Below, one piece after another: positions 21,742-33,607 of a stretch of DNA of 64,000 nucleotides. The first letter of the stretch is position 1. The number at the start of each line of letters is the position of its first letter. The notes under the pieces are model-generated. The model was given only the letters and a program-made list of their open reading frames with translations. It was not told the DNA's origin and searched no databases. The position numbers and the translations under genes are program-made. The DNA is from Chrysemys picta bellii. Its lineage: Eukaryota; Chordata; Testudines; Emydidae. Where the stretch lies: assembly GCF_011386835.1 (NCBI RefSeq), contig NC_088797.1, positions 63,575,587 through 63,639,586 of the forward strand, in the 5' to 3' direction.

Positions 21742-21907
21742 CTAAAACCAACAGCATGTGAGGCATTAGCAGATTGCCCAGAGCCAGGCTCCAACTCCTG
21801 GGGCTAGAACGGCATCTCCATCTAGTGGCCCCTGGAGGCAGCCACTGCAGGGGACCCAGCCACCCCCACTCCCTGAGCTGTCTCATGCCCTGGCAGAGTG
21901 TCCTTAC

Positions 21908-22002
21908 CTCTCCCACCCTAGCTGTGTTCCTGTAGCCCAGGAGCCTGCTGTCCTGGTGCCAGTCCCAGCACCACAGGTCTTCGGCCTCATAGATGCTCAG
22001 CC
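21908..22002 (-). pseudogene. MROH-family exon GLSIYEAEDLW (B2)
   Basis: Same boundaries, phase and protein sequence as the B1 copy at 18,065-18,159. Here it is followed in phase by a complete VFGKFF exon at 21,589-21,741, so the local coding order is less damaged than in B1. Confidence 0.85.
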
Positions 22003-22257
22003 CTGGGAAAGAGAGACACACACACACATTTGTCATTCTGGTTGCAGTGCTTGTGTCCTTCCAATCCCATTGGTGGCTGCACAGTAGGCAGAGTCCTTGC
22101 TGCGTGCCTGGCCCAACAGAATTGCAGGGGAGGGGTGTAGAACAGAGAAAGAGACAGACAGAGACTCATCCTCCAGCCGGGGTCAGTCTGAGAGAAATTG
22201 GCTGGGGTCCCAGTCTCACTCTTCTATCGGGTGCCATTTCCCAGCTGGGTTCCTTAC

Positions 22258-22383
22258 CCCTCTGGTGCAGCAGCAGCTGGTAGAGCCGGTAAACCCCCTC
22301 CCTGCCCGGCCGGCTGATGTCCTTGGCTGGGTCACTGATCAACAGAGCCAGCTGTGCCACGTGGTGACCCATCCTGGGGAATT
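22258..22383 (-). pseudogene. MROH-family exon FPRMGHHVAQL (B2)
   Basis: Copy of the B1 exon with identical splice sites (acceptor complement of 22,384-22,385, donor complement of 22,254-22,257) and an uninterrupted frame. It is the first exon of the intact three-exon run in B2. Confidence 0.88.
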
Positions 22384-23532
22384 CTGCTCAGTTCTAATGG
22401 AAGGGAGAGGGAGAGGGAGAGGGGACTCCATCAGCATTTTCCTGCCAGCTCCCAGTCCCCCGTGGGCCAGGACTCTCTTTTTCCCCTCAGCCCCTCTGCA
22501 GGAGATGCTAGAGGATAGAAGCTAGAGCTAGACCCTTAATTTCCTCTGTCCCCAAGTGAGCCTGGAGAACAGGGATATGGGCAGGGCCCTCCATGAGGAC
22601 TTGCTTCCCCAGCTGCTCCAGGATGACAGGAAGGCATGAACCTGGAGCATGGTCCCCTTAAAAGCCCAGTCACCACTTAACCAGGACAAGAAGAGCTTGA
22701 CTCCAGCCAAGCTCATTCTCTGCTCTGCCTCTGCCTCCCCAAGAGGAACACTCCTAACCCACAGCCCCTGCAGCAGCAGATCCTACAGCCAGTTGGAGCC
22801 AGCCCGCCTCACCCCTCCTGGTGATGGGAGGGGAACAGGAGAAAGGACAAAAGAAGGAAGAGATGAAGAGAAAGGAAGGAGGGATGGAGGAAAAGGTAAA
22901 ACGAAAAGGACAAACCCTAATGTCCCCAGTGATTGTATGGGACAAAATCCCAGGTGGGAAATAAAATTCTGCCACCTTCAACTAGTGCTTTCCATGCCTA
23001 GAATTCGGCTGGCACCAGATGGATCAGACTGAACTGGTTCCAAACCTCTCAGAGGCTCTTACCTTGTAAACAGGGACGTCTGTTTTCTAGTAAAATCAGT
23101 AAAAGGAAAGGAGAAAACTCGAAAGAGACTCCTCCTCGCACGCACGTACGTGAACCCTAATACTCTCCCAGTCCTCAAAGAGAGACCTCGAGAAAGAGAC
23201 TTGCTGAAGCAAAGCCACAGGGGTCTCTGAGGTTTCCCTGGCCCTGCGCCCCTATCCTGCCTGGCTGATGTCAGCATCTCTCTGTGAGGTCACCACCTCC
23301 CCACCACCTTTGACCAATAGGCTGAGGTCCTGCAAAAGGCCTTTGTGATGTCACTGCCACACACACCCCTCCCCTGAAGTGCTAATGTCCTGCTGCTGGC
23401 CAGACACTTTGAAGGTTTGAGCTACTCTCTGTGGATCACCCCACTCAATGCGTGTTCATTCTAGGGAGCAAGCCGGCTAGACAGTAAAACATCAGAGGCT
23501 GCTCCCAATGCTACACTCGGTGCTTCCAAAAC

Positions 23533-23711
23533 TAGTAGACTTGATGGCCAGAAGAGACCTTTAGAGCATCTAATCTAACCCCCTGCATGATCACGGGCTT
23601 CCTGTATAGTACAATAGTTACTTTTTGGGCACACACATTCCAGAAAGGCATCTAGTCTTCATTCAGTGACATCAAGAGATGGAGAATCCACCACTTTCCC
23701 TTTTAGTGAGT
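23533..23711 (-). mobile_element. CR1/L3-like LINE tail fragment (B2)
   Basis: Copy of 19,690-19,868 carried along in the tandem duplication. Confidence 0.55.
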
Positions 23712-23771
23712 GCCAGGGGGCTCCATTTCCCCTTCCACTAGCTCCCCATTTACAGTGAGCCAGAGCAGTAC

Positions 23772-23895
23772 CTGCAGCAGGGAGCGGGAGTTGCTGATGG
23801 CCTCAGAGGCACAGCCCCTGCAGTGCCTCAGGCACCTAGCGCAAGTGCCGGATGATGCGGAGCTGGTGCATCGCTTTGGCCGTGACGTCCTCCTG
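23772..23895 (-). pseudogene. MROH-family exon EDVTAKAMHQLR with stops (B2)
   Basis: Copy of 19,929-20,052 with the same splice signals and the same TAG stop (complement of 23,836-23,838), so that stop arose before the tandem duplication. Confidence 0.75.
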
Positions 23896-24715
23896 CTGCA
23901 TGGGAACAAGAACCTGTCAGAGACTCAAACGCCCCGAGGAATCAGGGGGAATTAAGAGCACCTGGAACCAGCAGCATTTCCACACAGCACCTGCCCACCA
24001 CTGAGGGATGGATTCACCTCCTGACCCCCAGAGTGGAGTCTTGTTGTCCTTTCTAGTAACCTCCAGTGCCCAACCCCCTCCTTGAAGGGTGAGCTCCTGC
24101 CACCTCCCCCTCAGCGCCCTTGACAGCTGATCCACCTCCAAACCACAGCTCAAGTTCTCAGAACCCTCTCCTCCCACCCCCACCCAGGTTGGGCAGGGAG
24201 GGGCCTCTAGCAGGGTGGGCAGGAGGGATTCTGGCAGCAGTGAAGTGGGTTGCAGGGAGGTCGAGATCTTGCCCCAAGTCATCCCAGACACGAATGCTGA
24301 AGCCACAGGATGGCAGCCCTGGTGAATGGGGCAGATCAGCAGCCCCTGCTGACTGAATCCTCCCGTTCTCTCTAGGTGGTGGCTCGGGTGACACGGACAC
24401 TAGGCCACTGGGAACTGGGTGAGGCCCTCTGAGAGAGGAGAGGCTCGCAGAGGGCACTTAGGGGATTCCTCTGCTCTTCCCAAGAGCAAAAGCACCGTGC
24501 CCTGAGAACATAAGTCCGTGATGAGGTAACCTTGTCATTAATTAGCCTTGCTAAAGAGCTGTGTTGGAGCTGCTCCGGGGACAAGCTGGTTCCCTCCTGT
24601 TCATGGAGGTGAATTCATCTCCCTTCCCAGTAGCACCTGCTCTCGCGCTCATTCCCCACCAGGCTCCTTGGGCCTGGCCAGCGAATGGCGATAGCATGGG
24701 AATGAGGCCTGGGCC

Positions 24716-25389
24716 TGTGACGAAGTGGGACTGTTCTTCATGTTTCCTCTGAATACTGTGGGGGTGCCTCAGTTTCCCCTATGCATTTCTTAAGTGTCTA
24801 GGTGGTGGGGAAAGGCCCGTGTGCATAAATCACTGACACTCTGTCTCCCTGGCAACAAATGGCCAGGGTCCCTTCCCGCCCTGCAAGGAAATAGCTAAAG
24901 GTGAACAAAGAGATCAGGTGACCTCCTGGCCTGGGAAAGAGACAAAGCCGAGAGAAGGAGGGGCTAGAAGGGGTTTCAGAGTTGCAGCTACCTGGGGACT
25001 AGGAGTGAGGGCATACGTGGGTCTCTGAACCCCATAATGGACCCGGCCGAGGGGTCCCGTTCGCCGCTGTACCTACAAGCTCTGTTTTAGACCGTGTTCC
25101 TGTCATCTAATAAATCTCTGTTTTATTGGCTGGCTGAGAGTCACGTCTGACTGAGAAGTGGGGGGGGTGCAGAACCCATTGGCTTCCCCAGGACCCCGCC
25201 TGGGCAGACTCGCTGTGGGAAGCGCACGGAGGGGCATATGCTGAATGCTCCCAGGAGAGACCCAGGAGGTGAAGCCGTGTGAGCTTCTTGCCCTGAAGAC
25301 AGTCTGCTCCAAGGGAGAGGAGGCTCCCCAAAGTCCTGACTGGCTTTGTGGGGAGCAGTTCCAGAGCATCGCCCTGGGACTCCGTGACA
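24716..25389 (+). mobile_element. Solo LTR (B2)
   Basis: Copy of the B1 solo LTR with the same 674-bp length and the same GGGCC duplication (24,711-24,715 and 25,390-25,394). It was duplicated with its host unit, not inserted independently. Confidence 0.9.
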
Positions 25390-25430
25390 GGGCCCCGCCG
25401 CAATCTCCTGAGTCTAATGCAGCTGCTTAC

Positions 25431-25583
25431 CTTGTCCCCCATCAGCTCTTGGGCTTCCCCCAGAAGGGAGAAGGCCAGGACCAGCCCTGATTGGCTGACA
25501 CGGAGCAGGGGGTTGTGGATGGCCAGCACTGCCGTCCGGAGGAAGAGTCTTCTCTGCCCTTCCGAGAAGAACTTTCCGAAGAC
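25431..25583 (-). pseudogene. MROH-family exon VFGKFF...LMGDK (third partial unit)
   Basis: A complete 51-codon exon with TTTTAG acceptor and GTAAGC donor, identical in reading to the copy at 21,589-21,741. Only 7 bp of upstream intron remain before the inversion junction, so no upstream exon accompanies it. Confidence 0.85.
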
Positions 25584-25659
25584 CTAAAACCAGGTGCTCT
25601 TAATTCCCCCTGATTCCTCGGGTCCTTTGAGTCTCTGACAGATTCTCGTTCCCATGCAG

Positions 25660-25783
25660 CAGGAGGACGTCACGGCCAAAGTGATGCACCAGCTCCGCAT
25701 CATCCGGCACTTGCGCCAAGTGCCTGAGGCACTGCAGGGGCTGTGCCTCTGAGTCCATCAGCAACTCCCGCTCCCTGCTGCAG
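25660..25783 (+). pseudogene. MROH-family exon EDVTAKVMHQLR (block A')
   Basis: Plus-strand copy of the exon at 19,929-20,052, with acceptor CCCATGCAG and donor GTACTG. It reads through the site of the B-unit TAG as HLRQVPEALQGLCL, then meets a TGA. It therefore split from the B copies before, or independently of, the TAG mutation. Confidence 0.75.
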
Positions 25784-26136
25784 GTACTGCTCTGGCTCAC
25801 TGTAAATGGGGAGCTAGTGGAAGGGGAAATGGAGCCCCCTGGCACTCACTAAAAGGGAAAATGGTGGATTCTCCATCTCTTGATGTCATTGAATGAAGAC
25901 TAGATGCCTTTCTGGAATGTGTGTGCCCAAAAAGTAACTATTGTACTATACAGGAAGCCCGTGATCATGCTGGGGGTCAGATTAGATGCTCTAAAGGTCT
26001 CTTCTGACCATCAAGTCTACCAATTTTGGAAAAACTGAGTGTAGCATTGGGAGCAGCCTCTTATGTTTTACTGTCTAGCCGGCTTGCTTCCTAGAATGAA
26101 CACGCAGTGAGTGGGATGATCCACAGAGAGTAGCTC

Positions 26137-26961
26137 TGTCAAGGCTGCTTCCCCCCTCTGAAGTTTAGGGTACAAATGTGGGGGCCTGCATGAAAGCTTC
26201 TAAGCTTAACTACCAGCTTAGATCTGGTCCGCTGCCACCACTCCCAAGATGCTAATTCCCTTCCCTGGGTAGCCTTGAGAGACTCTTCACCAATTCCCTG
26301 GTGATTACAGATCCAAACCACTTGGATCTTAAAAGAAGGAGAAATGAACCATCCCCCTCCTTTTTCCCACCATCTCCTGGTGGATCAAGATCCAACCCCC
26401 TTGGATCTAAAAACAAGGAAATACCAATCAGGTTCTTAAAAAGAAGGCTTTAAATTAAAGAAAAAGGTAAAAATCATCTCTGTAAAATCAGGATGGAAAA
26501 TAACTTTACAGGGTAATCAAACTTAAAGAGCTCAGAGGAATCCCCTCTAGCCTTAGGTTCAAAGTTACAGCAAACAGAGATAAACACTCTAGCAAAAAGG
26601 TACATTTACAAGTTTAGAAAACAAAGATAAAAACTAACACGCCTTGCCTAGCTGTTTACTGACAAGTTGGAAATATGAGAGACTTGTTCAGAAAGATTTG
26701 GAGAACCTGGATTGATGTCTGGTCCCTCTCAGTCCCAAGAGCGAACAACCCCCAAAAACAAAGAGCACAAACAAAAGCCTTCCCCCCACCAAGATTTGAA
26801 AGTATCTTGTCCCCTTATTGGTCCTTTGGGTCAGGTGTCAGCCAGGTTACCTGAGCTTCTTAACCCTTTACAGGTAAAAAGATTTTGGAGTCTCTGGCCA
26901 GGAGGGATTTTATAGTACTGTACACAGGAGGGCTGTTACCCTTCCCTTTATAGTTATGACA
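26137..26961 (-). mobile_element. Solo LTR with proven empty site in paralogous copies
   Basis: The 825-bp LTR lies in reverse orientation (TGTCATAACTATAAAGGG ... GCAGCCTTGACA on the minus strand), with exact 5-bp duplication AGCTC at 26,132-26,136 and 26,962-26,966. Units B1 and B2 keep the uninterrupted site TTTGAGCTACTC (near 19,574 and 23,417), proving that this is an insertion specific to A'. Confidence 0.95.
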
Positions 26962-28126
26962 AGCTCAAACCTTCAAAGTGTCTGGCCAGCAGCAGGACAT
27001 TAGCCCTTCATGGGAGGGGTGTGTGTGGCAGTGACATCACAAAGGCCTTTTGCAGGACCTCAGCCTATTGGTCAAAGGTGGTGGGGAGGTGGTGATCTCA
27101 CAGAGAGATGCTGACATCAGCCAGGCAGGATAGGGGCGCAGGGCCAGGGAAACCTCAGAGACCCCTGTGGCTTTGCTTCAGCAAGTCTCTTTCTCGAGGT
27201 CTCTCTTTGAGGACTCATAGAGTATTAGGGTTCACGTACGTGCGTGTGAGGAGGAGCCTCTTTCGAGTTTTCTCCTTTCCTTTTACTGATTTTACTAGAA
27301 AACAGACGTCCCTGTTTACAAGGTAAGAGCCTCCGAGAGGTTTGGAACCTGTTCAGTCTGATCCATCTGGTGCCAGCCGAATTCTAGGCATGGAAAGCAC
27401 TAGTTGAAGGTGGCAGAATTGTATTCCCCACCTGGGATTTTGTCCCATACAATCACTGGGGACATTAGGGTTTGTCCTTTTCGTTTTACCTTTTCCTCCA
27501 TCCCTCCTTCCTTTCTCTTCATCTCTTCCTTCTTTTGTCCTTTCTCCTGTTTCCCTCCCAACACCAGGAGGGGTGAGGCGGGCTGGCTCCAACTGGCTGT
27601 AGGATCTGCTGCTGCAGAGGCTGTGGGTTAGGAATGTTCCTCTTGCAGAGGCAGAGGCAGAGCAGAGAATGAGCTTGGCTGGAGTCAAGTTCTTCTTGTC
27701 CTGGTTAAGTGGTGACTGAGCTTTTAAGGGCACCATGCTGACCCTCCACACACACACCCTGTCGGGTGCTGCAGGGAGGTGAAGGAGGAAACGGTTGGCA
27801 CAGAGATGAAGCAGACTGAAGTAGGGACAAACACAAGGGTGGAGCAGTCCATGGTGGGTTCCTGTGCACTGTCCTGAAGGGAGTATAGAGCATAGGCATG
27901 GGGAAGACCAAAATTCACCTCCAGGTAGATCATCAACCTACTCCTCTGTCCCAAGGGCCAGGAAGGCCTCTGGTTTTTGCTCTCTTCGGTAGCTGGAGCT
28001 GCTCCGATTTGGGGGTGGGGTGGGCAGAGGTGGGAACAGGCCATAGGATTTAATCAAGTGTCAGGGGGAGACTCCCCCTCTGCGGGAGATTATGTTGCCC
28101 CTCTGTGGGGAATCTCTTCCTTGCAG

Positions 28127-28256
28127 ATGCTGGACTCTGCCAGGAAGCCCAGCTCCCATCCCTAGCAGCTTGGCTGTTCCCTACCTGCTGTGCACCAGGC
28201 CCTCTGCAGAGAGCTGCTCTGGGCAAGGACTGCAGAGCCAGCTGTCATCCTGGCAG
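28127..28256 (+). pseudogene. MROH-family exon remnant with in-frame stop (block A')
   Basis: Copy of 9,227-9,356 with the same acceptor, donor and TAG at 28,163-28,165. It joins the next exon in phase. Confidence 0.55.
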
Positions 28257-28307
28257 GTGTAGCCCCAGGTTCCATAACCCTGACCCATGGTCTCCCTCCG
28301 CTGGCAG

Positions 28308-28402
28308 GCTCTGAAGAAGGCCTGCCCAGAGACATGGATGCCATGCTGAAGAGCTTGCTGACAGCAACCCCCAGCACAGACAATCACCAGCATATCTTGG
28401 AG
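28308..28402 (+). pseudogene. MROH-family exon MDAMLKSLL (block A')
   Basis: Copy of 9,408-9,502: 95 bp, two-base entry, ending ...HQHILE at a GTGAGC donor, with no internal stop. As in block A no downstream MROH exon follows, so it is a gene fragment. Confidence 0.7.
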
Positions 28403-29690
28403 GTGAGCATAATGGTCAGGGGGAGCAGGATTTTTACCTTAGCCCTGGGGAGGCCTGGAAATCAGAGACTGGATGATCCACGTTTCCATTGTGTCCTCCT
28501 ACCTGAAAGCCATCCGTGGTCAGAGCAGTGAGTGCAGGGCAGCGTTGGGGCCCTTCCACCTTCAGGGATAGAGGGAAGGCGCTGGTGCTCGACAACTGGG
28601 CTCTTCCTGGTTCTGTTGAGCACTAACTCCAACGCCCCAGGCAGGCTTGTGGAGTGAGAGCATCAGACCCCTGTGAGGTCCAGGAGAAGGCCCTCTGAGA
28701 AGAGCACTGGCTCCTTCCTAGGAAGCTGCTGAGATTCTCAAGGAGGGATTCATCCCTTCTCTCCCATGGACACAGAGGATTGTAAGGAGCAGGGCGTTGT
28801 CCTTTATCCAACAGAGACCTGTCCTAGCTCTCACCCACAAACCTGGGAGAGAGCTGGGCACCTGACCAGATCCTACCCCTGCACTTGCCCTGGTACACTT
28901 TCTTCTCCCCTCCTGCCTTGGCTATTAGGCTATGGCTCTATGAACATGAAACAAACAGGAACTTCTTCTCTATCTCTAAGCCAAACTGGTTTATCAAGTC
29001 TGACCCCACAACGTATTTCAGGGGGTGAATTTCCAGTACATGTATAGAACTCATTATACCCCACTCAGACCTGGTCACGTGGATTCGGCGGCGTTTCTGC
29101 GGGCGATCTGACGGTCCCGTGCCTTCGACGTACCTGCCGTTGAATTGCCACTGAAGACTGCCTGCGCTTGCTGCGCTGGTGCCTGGAGCTGCCCCTGCAG
29201 GGCAGGCAGCCCTATGAAGTGGTGCAGCAGCTGGCATACTCCCACTGCATGTGCTCTAACCCAACCAATATCCGCCGTCCTCCAGAGCTCTCTGCCCTGG
29301 CTTCTAATCAGAAAGGCCCTGACTGGTTCCCCGGTACAGGAGAGGGGACCAGCCCCTTCAACAGAGCCTAACAGGTCCTTCTTTATTTGATAGAGTTACA
29401 AGGGAGGGTTGAGGGTTGTTCCTGGGCGGCTAGCGGGGCTGCTTTGGAGCTTTGATTTATTGCCTTCTTTTAATGTTTTATCTAATCCAGAGTATCTGGA
29501 GAGACATTTCCCTCCGTGCTTTACATACAATTTTATTGTAAACCTTCAGTTGAAGAGTGTCATGTTCACGGTCATATTCAGGGAAGGGCAGAGGCTGGTG
29601 GCTGAGGAAGATCTCCCAACTTCAGAACGGCCAGGTCTGCTTTTCAAGTGAACGTATCAGTATTTACGACTGCATTGCCCCCTAGGCACG

Positions 29691-30621
29691 TGTGATAAAT
29701 GAAGGCAGGGGTATCTCCCTTTTATGGACACCCAGCCAGCCACTTAGTTATAAAATCCCTGTTTGTAGCTGTTCTCTACTTGCTTTATCTGTAAAGGGTT
29801 AAAAAGTCCCTAGGTTAAAGGAAGAGAGTGAGCACCTGACCAAAAGAGCCCATGGGAAGACTAGAACTTTTTAAAATTGGGAAAAAACTTTCCCTTTGTC
29901 TGTCTGTGTTTGTTCTCCCGGAAAGCAGGGACAGGGCTGGATCTAGGCTGTAAAAGCTTGTGCCAGGTATGAAAATCATCAGATCATACCTAGAAACTAC
30001 TCTTTTGAAACCCCAGATATGTAAGTAGATCAGGAAATGTCTAGGAAGACGCTATTAGGTTTATCTCTTTTGTTTCTTTATGGCTTGTGACTCCTCTGTG
30101 CTAACCCCAGGTGCTTTTCTTCTGCTTGTAACCCTTAAGCTGGACCTCAAGAAGCTATCTGGATGCTTAATCCTTGTAATTGTTTATTTAAAACCTAGCA
30201 AAAAGCATAAGTTCCAGACGTATTTTTCTTTCTATTTGTTTTTAATAAAATTTACCGTTTTTTAAGACCAGGATTGGATGTTTGTGTCCCTAAGAGGTTT
30301 GTGCGTATGTTGTTTAATTAGCTGGTGGCAACAGCTGATTTCCTTTGGGTTTTTTTTCTCAGCTCTTCCCTTGGGAGGGCGGGTGAAAGGGCCTGAGGAT
30401 ACCCCACAGGAAGGAATTCCCAAATGTGGCTTTCTGGGCTCTCAGAAGGGTTTTTTTTTTTGCATTTGGGTGGTGGCAGCATCTACCTATCCAAGTTCAG
30501 AGAGAAGCTGTAACCTTGGGAGTTTAATACAAGCCTGGAGTGGCCAGTATTAATTTTTAGAATCCTCGCGGGCCCCCACCTTCTGCACTTGAAGTGCCAG
30601 AGTGGGGAATCAGCCATGACA
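29691..30621 (+). mobile_element. Endogenous retrovirus LTR plus primer site (block A')
   Basis: Copy of the LTR at 10,790-11,721 with TG...CA ends and an adjoining TGGTGGCAGAGCGGTGGG at 30,622. The leader remnant runs to about 31,160 and has an expanded TTTTC tract (30,721-30,755). No 3' LTR is present. Confidence 0.75.
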
Positions 30622-31530
30622 TGGTGGCAGAGCGGTGGGATCATTTTGAACCAGAAGCACAGACCTCAGGATTTTAAAAGGACACATTTTTTCTTTTGGC
30701 AGCCTGCAAAGCCAGGGAAGTTTCTTTTCTTTTCTTTTCTTTTCTTTTTTTTTCTGCCTGAGGGGGAACAGGCACAAAAAGGGTTCAGCCTGCAAAGCCA
30801 GGGAGTCCAACATGCATTTTTTTTCTAGCTTTGTGGCAACAAAATAGCCAGGCTAGAGTAGGGCAGCCCTGTGCATGAGCTTGAGGTCAGGTACCAAAAC
30901 TCTAAAGCAACCAGTCTTCCCAAAGCAGCACGCCACGGAGAAGACAGACCCAGACCAAGCCCAGACATCCAGCTCCATGATGGAAATTCAGGGAGGGGAT
31001 AAGGGAATGGAGAATCCCAACTGAGATCCTGGTGCCAGGATGGAGGGATGCAATGAGGGGGGGAGGGGCAATGGCAGAAACCCATCCCAAGGTGGTTCCT
31101 TGGGAGGAAGAGGAGCCAAAGGGGTCGGCAGAGAGCCCAGGGCTGGGAATACATGAACGGACCCCTCAGATCGCCTCCTGTTGCAGCAAGCAGGGGTCAC
31201 TGCAGAGATCTGCCCTGATGTCACCTCACCTACTGCCATGGATCCATACGATTGGTGCTACACTCTGGCTTTGGAACAGTCTCTCAGGAAGCCCTTTGAT
31301 GTGCCAGACCCCCTAGAGGTCTCACTCTTCCTGCAGGGTAAGACACACGGCTTCACTGCCTCCTGTGACTGGACCTCTGGGCCTTCAGCACTCCTGCTTC
31401 ACACCAGGAGCAGTGTTCAGCGAATCCAGCTGAGATAGACTCCTGATGGAGACTTATGTACACTTCAGGGATTAAGGCACCTCACCAAGCATTTGCAGTG
31501 ACATTCAGAGCATTGACTAATTAACCAGGG

Positions 31531-32287
31531 TGACGACCTGTCCCAAATTGGGCGGGACAGTCCCGAAATGCAGAGTTCAAGTCCCTGTCCCGGGCTGAAT
31601 GACTCCAGGACAGCAGCTCCCTCTGGGTCATTTGTTGCTAGGTTTCAATGCCCAGGCAAGTGGGTTTGCCATCTTCAGTTCAGTAGGGGGTCAGGGTGCA
31701 GGGTACGGCAGGGGGCTTAGGGCAGGGGGTCGGGGTGCAGGAGGGGTGTGGGGTGTGGCAGGGACTCAGGGCAGGGGGTCGGGTGCAGGAGGAGTGCGGG
31801 GTGCAGGGTGTGGCAGGGGGTTCAGGGCAGGGGATTAGGGTGCAAAAGGGCTTCAGGGGGCGGGCTCTGGTCCAGCGCGCAGCGGGAGCAGGTCAGGCTC
31901 CCTGCTGCACTGCACCGCGCCGCTCCGGAAGCGTCCGGAACCTGGGGGAAGTGGGGCACAAGGGTCTGTGTGTTGATGTTGCTTCAGGCACCGCCCCAGC
32001 AGCCCCATTGGCCGGGAACGGGGAACTGCGGCCAGTGGCAGCTGCAGGGGGCGCTGCCTGAAGCAAGAGCAACACACAGACCCCTGTGCGCCCCTTTCCT
32101 CAAGTTCTGGACACTTCCCGGGGTGGCGTGGGGGCAGGGCAGGCAGGCATGGAGGGAGCCTGCCCTTCCCCCGGTGCGTGTCGGGCCGGAGACGCTCTAG
32201 GTAAACGTTGGGGAGGGTGGGGGGCCACGAGGAGCTTGCAGGCCGCAGAAAATACCCATCCCACGGGCCGCATGTTTGAGACCCCTG
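31531..32287. mobile_element. Composite repeat ending in a hAT right terminus (block A')
   Basis: Counterpart of 12,608-13,284, ending CATGTTTGAGACCCCTG. The internal G-rich GGGGTGCAGG array has one more partial unit than the block A copy (31,745-31,815). Confidence 0.55.
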
Positions 32288-32503
32288 GATTACAGCATGA
32301 CGGTGCAAAACTCATTGGTCCCAATGAAGGAAAATCACTGTATAAACAGGGTGTCTTGCCCTGAAACTTTGGGTTTGTCCTGCCAAGACTTCCCTGGGGC
32401 ATCATGTCATGACCAACAGAACCTGGCTCCTACCTACCCGTAACCAACCTAGCTGGCCACTAGATTGATCCAGACTCTGGCCTGGTAACTATAACATCAC
32501 TGG

Positions 32504-32529
32504 CGGGGGGGGGGGGGGGGGGGGGGGGA
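32504..32529. repeat. Poly-G tract
   Basis: About 24 consecutive G residues; the block A counterpart has about 6. It is slippage-prone, and the length may be inexact in an assembly. Confidence 0.8.
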
Positions 32530-32652
32530 GGTGCATATGTGTGTGTGTCTGGTAAATAAATACATATGCTAATTGTTGTATCTTTAATAAATGCGGCGTA
32601 TTGCCTTTTCTCCTGAAACAGATCCCATGTGCTTCTTATAAGCATAACAGGG

Positions 32653-33405
32653 TGGGGTGCCTTACCCTTAGCAACCCTAATCATAACTCCAACTGGCCTA
32701 CTTACAGGAACGCTAATGCTAGGTCAGGGAGCCATACCCATAGGAATACTAAAACTAGGGCAGGGAGCCCTAGCCATGGGAACCCTAACCCTAGGTCAGA
32801 GAGTCCGAAACACAAGAACCCTAACACTAGAGAGGGGAGCCCTAGCCAGAGAAACCCTAACCCTAGCCTGGAGAGCCCAAACCATAGGAACCCTAACACT
32901 ATAGTGGGGACCCCTACTCACAGGAACCCTAATCCTAGTGTGGGAAGCCATATCCATAGGAACCCTAACCCAAACTCCAAGTGGCCTATCCATAAGAACC
33001 CTAACCCTAGGTCAGGGAGCCATACCCCCAATGGGTATGGCTCCCCACCCTAGTTTTAGGGTTCTTTTCTGTAGGGTTCCCCATCCTTGGGTTAGGGTTC
33101 CTATGGGTACAGTTCCCCAGTTTAGGGTTAGGGCATCTATGGATCGGGCACTTGGAGTTAGGATTACAGTTCCTATGAGTAGGCTACTTGGACTTAGGGG
33201 TAGAGTTCCTATGGGTTGAGCTCCCCTCCGTATGATTAGGGTTGGTATGGGTTGGGCTCCCCGCCTAGGATTGAAAGGGCTCTCCACCCTATTGAAAGGG
33301 CTCTCCACCCCAGGGTTAGGGTTTATATGGGTAGGGCTCCCTGCCCTAGGGTTAGGATACCTAGGGGTAGGCCACTTGGCGTTCGGGTTCATATGTGTAA
33401 GCCAC
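32653..33405. repeat. Telomere-like 36-bp minisatellite fold-back (block A')
   Basis: Copy of 13,640-14,390 with the same CCCTAA-to-TTAGGG inversion point near 33,030. Small differences include GGTTAGGGCATC for GGTATC near 33,125 and a shorter right edge. Confidence 0.85.
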
Positions 33406-33607
33406 CACAGAGTTAGGGTAGCGCTGGTGGCATTTTACAATGCTGAGAAGGAGGGTTCTATCTTTAATTTCATGGCCTCCTTCGCCACAAAGAAGATCTT
33501 TCTTTACTTTGCAGTGTAGGGTCCCAGAGACAAGCTGAGGCTGGCTCCCCCAGATCCAGAGTAACCTGCGGCCAGCACTCCGTACACCAGCATGTATTTA
33601 GCCCTAT

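Larger units (their letters stand above)
21655..25496 (-). repeat. Tandem unit B2
   Basis: The second 3.84-kb unit is nearly identical to B1. All MROH exons, the solo LTR and the LINE tail are repeated in the same order, offset 3,842-3,843 bp. It is followed by about 95 bp of a third unit that stops at the inversion junction near 25,590. Confidence 0.95.
25590..33607 (+). repeat. Block A' (inverted B sequence, then copy of block A)
   Basis: From 25,590 the sequence is B material in the opposite orientation (compare 20,115 down to 19,500), interrupted by a solo LTR, then from 27,058 a colinear copy of block A. The junction with the third B unit shares three bases, CCA, at 25,590-25,592. Confidence 0.92.

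Noticed and set aside
31181..31438. ORF MDPYDWCYTLALEQSLRKPF in A' (and its counterpart in A)
   Set aside because: Possible remnant downstream of the ERV leader, but no recognisable domain and the frame differs between the two copies because of an indel.
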